The notes under the pieces were generated by a model. The model was given only the letters and a program-made list of their open reading frames with translations. It searched no databases and was not told the origin of the DNA. Made by a program: the position numbers and the translations under genes. A stretch of DNA of 64,000 bases from CAYVVT01 sp964454335. GTDB taxonomy: Bacteria; Fidelibacterota; UBA8477; JABMPR01. The stretch is from positions 62,001-126,000 of the forward strand of contig CAYVVT010000004.1 of the NCBI GenBank assembly GCA_964454335.1, given 5' to 3'. Positions within the stretch are counted from its first letter, which is position 1, and each line of letters starts with the position of its first letter. Shown one piece after another: positions 60,344-64,000 of this stretch.

Positions 60344-61393
60344 TCAAGTATATCTTAAAAGGGCCCGATTTCCACGCAGGGATTTGATATCCGCCTGCCC
60401 CAGCCCGAACATGGCAGTTTTGAGGGTCTGCTGCCAGACCTTGAGCTCCTGCTGCACCAGGTCAGCACCACCACTCATGGCGGATCTCAGTACCGGCCCG
60501 GCCACAGCGGCCAGGGAAGCGCCCAGGGCAATGGCTTTGACCAGGTCAACAGGTCGCTGTAATCCACCAGAAGCGATGATCCCCTCCAACTCTGGATCCA
60601 GTTCCGCCAGGATCTCTGCCGTTGGCAAACCCCAATCATGGAATTCCGCTGCTACAGCCTTACTGACCACATCGGCTTCATCTATACGCTGGGCTTCGAT
60701 GTTGATCCAGTTCGTTCCTCCGGATCCCGCCACATCGATCCACTCGATCCCGATCTTCCTCAGGTCCATCACAACTGCCGGAGACATACCCTGGCCGACC
60801 TCTTTAACGATGATGGGTAAGGTGAATTCTCTATTCCATCTAGCGAGGTGTTCGAGCCCGTCCCGAAAAAGAGGCTCCCCTTCAGGCTGGATGGCTTCCT
60901 GCATGGAATTCAGATGAATGACCAGCCCATCTACGCCCATTTCTGCGCAAACGCTGCTCACCTGCTCCCGATCAATTCCCTTGGTCAACTGAGCCAGACC
61001 CAGATTTGCCAGGATTACAGCATCCGGTGCACTCTCACGAGCGATGCTGAAACTCCCGATCCTGCTGCTGTCCTCCAGTACCGGCCGGATACTGCCCAGT
61101 CCCAGTGCACAACTACTCTGCTGAGCCGCCCGGGCCAATTCACAGTTCAATCTGGTGGCTTCAGCAACTCCACCACTCATGGATGAGATGAGAAAGGGGA
61201 AGGCCAGATCCTTACCCAGGAAGCGGGTGGATGTGTCCACCTCGTCGAGATTCAGGCCCGGTAATGCATTGGGAATAAATGACCAGCGTTCAAACCCGGC
61301 GCTGCCTTTGTATTGGCTCGCCGGCATCCCTGCCAGTCTCAGGTGATCACGCTTCCGGTTTTCAGTGGCTTTCGTCAAGTGAGATGTCACCAA
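60344..61393 (-). CDS. fni: Type 2 isopentenyl-diphosphate delta-isomerase
   Basis: A 349-residue FMN- and NADPH-dependent enzyme that interconverts IPP and DMAPP, supplying the neighbouring prenyl synthase. N-terminal 'ATENRKRDHLRLAG' (RKxxH substrate motif), 'FPFLISSMSGGVAEATRLNC' (SMSGG), 'VDGLVIHLNSMQEAIQPEG' (HLN...Q), 'IEWIDVAGSGGTNW' (DVAGxGGT) and 'LEGIIASGGLQRPVD' match Idi2. Its start (TTG 61393 or GTG 61390) lies inside the end of the phosphomannomutase gene, so the two are translationally coupled. Confidence 0.96.
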   Translation of the reverse strand: MVTSHLTKATENRKRDHLRLAGMPASQYKGSAGFERWSFIPNALPGLNLDEVDTSTRFLGKDLAFPFLISSMSGGVAEATRLNCELARAAQQSSCALGLGSIRPVLEDSSRIGSFSIARESAPDAVILANLGLAQLTKGIDREQVSSVCAEMGVDGLVIHLNSMQEAIQPEGEPLFRDGLEHLARWNREFTLPIIVKEVGQGMSPAVVMDLRKIGIEWIDVAGSGGTNWINIEAQRIDEADVVSKAVAAEFHDWGLPTAEILAELDPELEGIIASGGLQRPVDLVKAIALGASLAAVAGPVLRSAMSGGADLVQQELKVWQQTLKTAMFGLGQADIKSLRGNRALLRYT

Positions 61394-62738
61394 ATTCCTG
61401 GATCTTGTCGATCACCAGCTTCTGGATCTCCAGCATGCGCTCCTGCGTTTTAGCTTCGAAGCGGCATACGATCACTGGTTGCGTATTACTGGCCCGAACC
61501 AGTCCCCAGCCATCACCAAAACGGATCCTGACCCCGTCCACATCTACACAGTCATAATTGGCCATGAAGTACTCATGGGCCATTTCAGCGATCTTGAATT
61601 TCTCCGAATCGGTGGGACAGCTCAAACGCATCTCAGGGGTTGAATAATATTTTGGTAATTCAGCCACCATCTCGGATATGGGACGTTCTGATTTGGACAG
61701 CAACTCCAACATGCGAGCACCATTATAGATTGCGTCATCAAAGCCATAGTAGCGGTCGGCAAAGAACAGGTGGCCGCTCATCTCACCGCTGAAGGGTGAC
61801 TTGAGCTCACGCATCTTGTCCTTGATGTTGGAATGTCCGGTCTTGTACATCACCGGTGTTCCGCCATACTCCTCGATCTTCTCCTCCAGTGCCTGAGAGC
61901 ACTTCACGTCGAAAATGATGTGGTCTTCTTTTGACTTGATAACGTCCTTGGCAAAGAGGATCATCTGATAATCAGCCCAGACCACCTCGCCGTTCTCATC
62001 GAGAACACCTAGTCGGTCGGCGTCACCATCAAATGCCAGTCCGACATCATAACCCCCTTTGCGTATCTCTTGCTGAAGGTCCTCAAGATTTTTCGTCACT
62101 GTGGGATCCGGATGATGATTGGGGAAGGTACCGTCTACATCACAGAACAGCGGTGTGACTTCGCAACCCAGCTTCTCGTAGATCTCAACAGCACACAATG
62201 CAGCCGCGGCATTCCCGGAGTCGACTGCGATGCGCATGGGCCGGTGCAGGCTGGCCCGTGAAACAACCGTTTCAATGTATTCAGGCAGAAAATCATATTC
62301 GCTGGCCACACCCTGGCCGGACTCATAATCTTCCTCTTCGATGATGCGACGCAGTTCCTGGATGTCCGGACCGTAGAAAGCCCGGGTGTCCTGGGTAAGT
62401 TTAAACCCGTTGAACTCAGGCGGATTATGACTCCCTGTGATCTGGCAGGCACTGTCGAGATCATCAAAATGAAAAACGGACAGATAGTTCCCCGGGGTTG
62501 GCAGGATGCCGATATCCACCACATCTATCCCCGCAGCCAGAGCACCGGCTTTGAAATGTTCCTTCAGCCCGGGGGTGGTCAGGCGGACATCTCCTGAAAG
62601 TGCCAGCTTGCGGCCGCCGCGCCGTTTGACCACGCTTGCGAAGGCGCGCCCCAGTGCCTGTACAACTTCATCCTGAAAATCGTCAGCGACCTTTCCACGA
62701 ATATCATATTCACGAAATATGAATGGATTGATCTGCAT
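61362..62738 (-). CDS. manB: Phosphomannomutase/phosphoglucomutase
   Basis: A 458-residue alpha-D-phosphohexomutase. The phosphoserine loop 'ITGSHNPPEFNGFKL' has Ser103, the magnesium loop 'LAFDGDADRLGVLDENG' uses Asp237, Asp239 and Asp241, and the C-terminal phosphate-binding loop is 'GLVRASNTQPVIVCRFEA' (RxSNTxP). 'FSGEMSGHLFFADRYYGFDD' is the sugar-binding GEMSGH block. Such enzymes interconvert hexose 1- and 6-phosphates for GDP-mannose or UDP-glucose. It matches AlgC-like enzymes rather than GlmM. A GDP-mannose role fits ManA at 47735. Confidence 0.95.
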   Translation of the reverse strand: MQINPFIFREYDIRGKVADDFQDEVVQALGRAFASVVKRRGGRKLALSGDVRLTTPGLKEHFKAGALAAGIDVVDIGILPTPGNYLSVFHFDDLDSACQITGSHNPPEFNGFKLTQDTRAFYGPDIQELRRIIEEEDYESGQGVASEYDFLPEYIETVVSRASLHRPMRIAVDSGNAAAALCAVEIYEKLGCEVTPLFCDVDGTFPNHHPDPTVTKNLEDLQQEIRKGGYDVGLAFDGDADRLGVLDENGEVVWADYQMILFAKDVIKSKEDHIIFDVKCSQALEEKIEEYGGTPVMYKTGHSNIKDKMRELKSPFSGEMSGHLFFADRYYGFDDAIYNGARMLELLSKSERPISEMVAELPKYYSTPEMRLSCPTDSEKFKIAEMAHEYFMANYDCVDVDGVRIRFGDGWGLVRASNTQPVIVCRFEAKTQERMLEIQKLVIDKIQEFGDISLDESH

Positions 62739-62789
62739 GAATTTGACTCCTTAAAATTCTTTGATTCTGATGATTACAACGAACCGGGA

Positions 62790-63719
62790 TCAGTGATCTT
62801 TACGATCCCGGGTTAATTCTTCCACGGCCCGACGAACGTTCCCTGCATAACGATCAAGATATGCCTTCGATTCTTCTGCTGAAGCGTGGGATCCGTGCAT
62901 TACGATGGCAACCTTCACAAAATTCCCTGCGCGCTGTAGCAGCTCAGTTGCTTCATCATAGCTGCAACCAGTGATGGTGGCAATGATCCGGCGGGAGCGA
63001 TCTTCAAGTTTTTTGTTGGTGGCCTTCAGATCTACCATCAGGTTTTCGAACACTTTACCCCGTTTTATCATAGCGGTGGTGGTGATCATGTTCAACACCA
63101 TCTTGGTTGCCGTTCCAGCTTTCATGCGCGTAGAACCGGTAACCACCTCAGGACCTACTTTCACAGAGATCAGCACATCCACATCCATATCGATATGTTC
63201 GCGATCGACACAGGTGAAAAATATGGTGCTCGCTCCCAGTTCCCTTGCTCGTTCAAGAGCACCCAGGACGTAGGGTGTTACACCACTGGTGGCGATCCCC
63301 ATGAGTACATCCTTTGCAGTCACACCAATCTCGTCAACCAGCCTGCGGCCGTCTTCGGGGTAATCTTCTGCACCCTCAACAGCGTTGCGCAGAGCTCTGT
63401 CCCCACCAGCGATAAAACCCTGTACGCGTGTGCTATCAGCGTTATAGGTAGGTGGGATCTCGGACGCATCGAGTACACCCAGACGCCCACTTGTCCCAGC
63501 TCCTATATAGAAGAGGCTGCCCTCCTGTTGGAAGCTGGTATCCACCAATTTCGTTGCTGCCTCGATCTCTTCCATTGACAGGGCTACCTGAGCCGCGATT
63601 GTCTGATCCTCCTGATTGATGATCTCAAGGATCTCTCTTGTGGAGGCATTGTCCAGCTGCATGCTGCTGGGATTGCGCTGCTCCGTGAGTAATCTGGCAT
63701 GTTTGGACTTTGAAGGCAT
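62790..63719 (-). CDS. murQ: N-acetylmuramic acid 6-phosphate etherase
   Basis: A 309-residue SIS-domain enzyme that cleaves the lactyl ether of MurNAc-6-phosphate to GlcNAc-6-phosphate and lactate in peptidoglycan recycling. The SIS loop 'LFYIGAGTSGRLGVLDASEI' and the conserved 'PPTYNADSTRVQGFIAGGDR' carrying the active-site region are clear. 'VTGSTRMKAGTATKMVLNMI' is the second family block, and the C-terminal helix bundle is intact. It is the most upstream complete gene of the minus-strand run. Confidence 0.96.
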   Translation of the reverse strand: MPSKSKHARLLTEQRNPSSMQLDNASTREILEIINQEDQTIAAQVALSMEEIEAATKLVDTSFQQEGSLFYIGAGTSGRLGVLDASEIPPTYNADSTRVQGFIAGGDRALRNAVEGAEDYPEDGRRLVDEIGVTAKDVLMGIATSGVTPYVLGALERARELGASTIFFTCVDREHIDMDVDVLISVKVGPEVVTGSTRMKAGTATKMVLNMITTTAMIKRGKVFENLMVDLKATNKKLEDRSRRIIATITGCSYDEATELLQRAGNFVKVAIVMHGSHASAEESKAYLDRYAGNVRRAVEELTRDRKDH

Positions 63720-63740
63720 TACGGTCTGTTCCCTACACCA

Positions 63741-64000
63741 CTATGTTGCAATGAGTTCCTGAATGGCCGAACTGAATTCTTCCTGCTTATCTCCTGGTAT
63801 GATAGGTTCGAACAAATTTGTAAACCAGACAATACCATCAGGATCGATACCCAGGTTCAAACAACCACGGAAGTGAGCACGGAACTGTTTATGCATCCCC
63901 GTGGCCATCAGTGCTGTCAGTACGGCATATTCACGATCTCTAAGCGACAGTCCTGGTCGTGACAGAACCCGACCGTATCCATCTTCCAGGATCCAGTCCG
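63741..64000 (-). CDS. Carboxymuconolactone-decarboxylase (CMD) family protein (3' end only)
   Basis: The minus-strand frame is open from base 64000 to the TAG at 63741-63743; it encodes the last 85 or so residues. 'GYGRVLSRPGLSLRDREYAV' followed by 'LTALMATGMHKQFRAHFRGC' and 'LNLGIDPDGIVWFTNLFEPI' matches the CMD helical fold. Members are carboxymuconolactone decarboxylases or AhpD-like proteins; the CxxC of AhpD is not in this part. The 21-base gap to murQ on the same strand suggests one transcript. Confidence 0.85.
   Translation of the reverse strand, partial: DWILEDGYGRVLSRPGLSLRDREYAVLTALMATGMHKQFRAHFRGCLNLGIDPDGIVWFTNLFEPIIPGDKQEEFSSAIQELIAT

Noticed and set aside
1..64000. CRISPR arrays, tRNA, rRNA, insertion sequences, prophage
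   Set aside because: No regularly spaced repeats, cloverleaf, conserved rRNA blocks, transposase or phage genes were seen on either strand.

Overview
The window is a moderate-GC, gene-dense chromosomal segment of a Gram-negative bacterium. Several traits point to the Fibrobacteres-Chlorobi-Bacteroidetes (FCB) superphylum or a neighbour such as Neomarinimicrobiota. These are outer-membrane receptors with a carboxypeptidase-regulatory-like N-terminal domain, two secreted beta-propeller proteins ending in FlgD/T9SS-type sorting domains ('NPFN' start, 'GIYF' near the end), a hybrid two-component system (HTCS) with Reg_prop repeats, a DUF5916 protein, a type II glutamine synthetase and a type 2 IPP isomerase. 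The exact phylum cannot be fixed from sequence reading alone. I see no rRNA, tRNA, CRISPR array, prophage or intact insertion sequence.

Layout. 1-4536: tripartite RND efflux operon (TolC end, adaptor, pump). 4565-7039: TonB-dependent receptor on the minus strand. 7342-9887: three small genes and glutamine synthetase with a clear terminator. 10043-14919: an envelope cluster (secreted protein, second TonB-dependent receptor, lipoprotein, LEA14-like protein). 15202-17128: membrane-tethered XRE regulator, YecH-type metal-binding protein and a lipoprotein. 17294-27432: giant HTCS regulator, two secreted propeller proteins, a thioredoxin and a histidine-kinase remnant. 27415-28474: OhrR-like MarR regulator and glutathione peroxidase. 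28704-33396: ICMT/LmtA-like methyltransferase, PlsC-type acyltransferase, GT39-like transferase and a dockerin protein with a C15-like domain. 33751-37965: frameshifted DUF5916 protein and a 5'-nucleotidase-like lipoprotein. 37966-38477: a spacer holding an elaborate nested set of inverted repeats, probably a structured RNA. 38478-39828: two c-type cytochromes. 40158-45818: GtrA, UDP-galactopyranose mutase, GT2, a membrane protein and a SLC13 transporter. 45900-54492: mixed housekeeping and hypothetical genes (SDR, ManA, DUF4390/DUF3667, DJ-1, HAD). 54498-56966: ECF sigma factor, putative anti-sigma factor and a TonB-domain coiled-coil protein. 57100-64000: PfkB kinase, CcmH-like protein, bifunctional nuclease, prenyl synthase, IPP isomerase, phosphomannomutase, MurQ and the end of a carboxymuconolactone-decarboxylase-family gene.

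The genes mostly serve the cell envelope: export, outer-membrane uptake, surface secretion, polysaccharide and lipid synthesis, and envelope-stress or nutrient sensing. The most unusual signals are the structured RNA candidate at 38131-38345, the sigma/anti-sigma/TonB coiled-coil operon, a single-base G-tract frameshift in the DUF5916 gene, the histidine-kinase remnant at 24513-24758, and two genes whose best-supported start codons are non-canonical (CTG at 30483, ATT at 41728).
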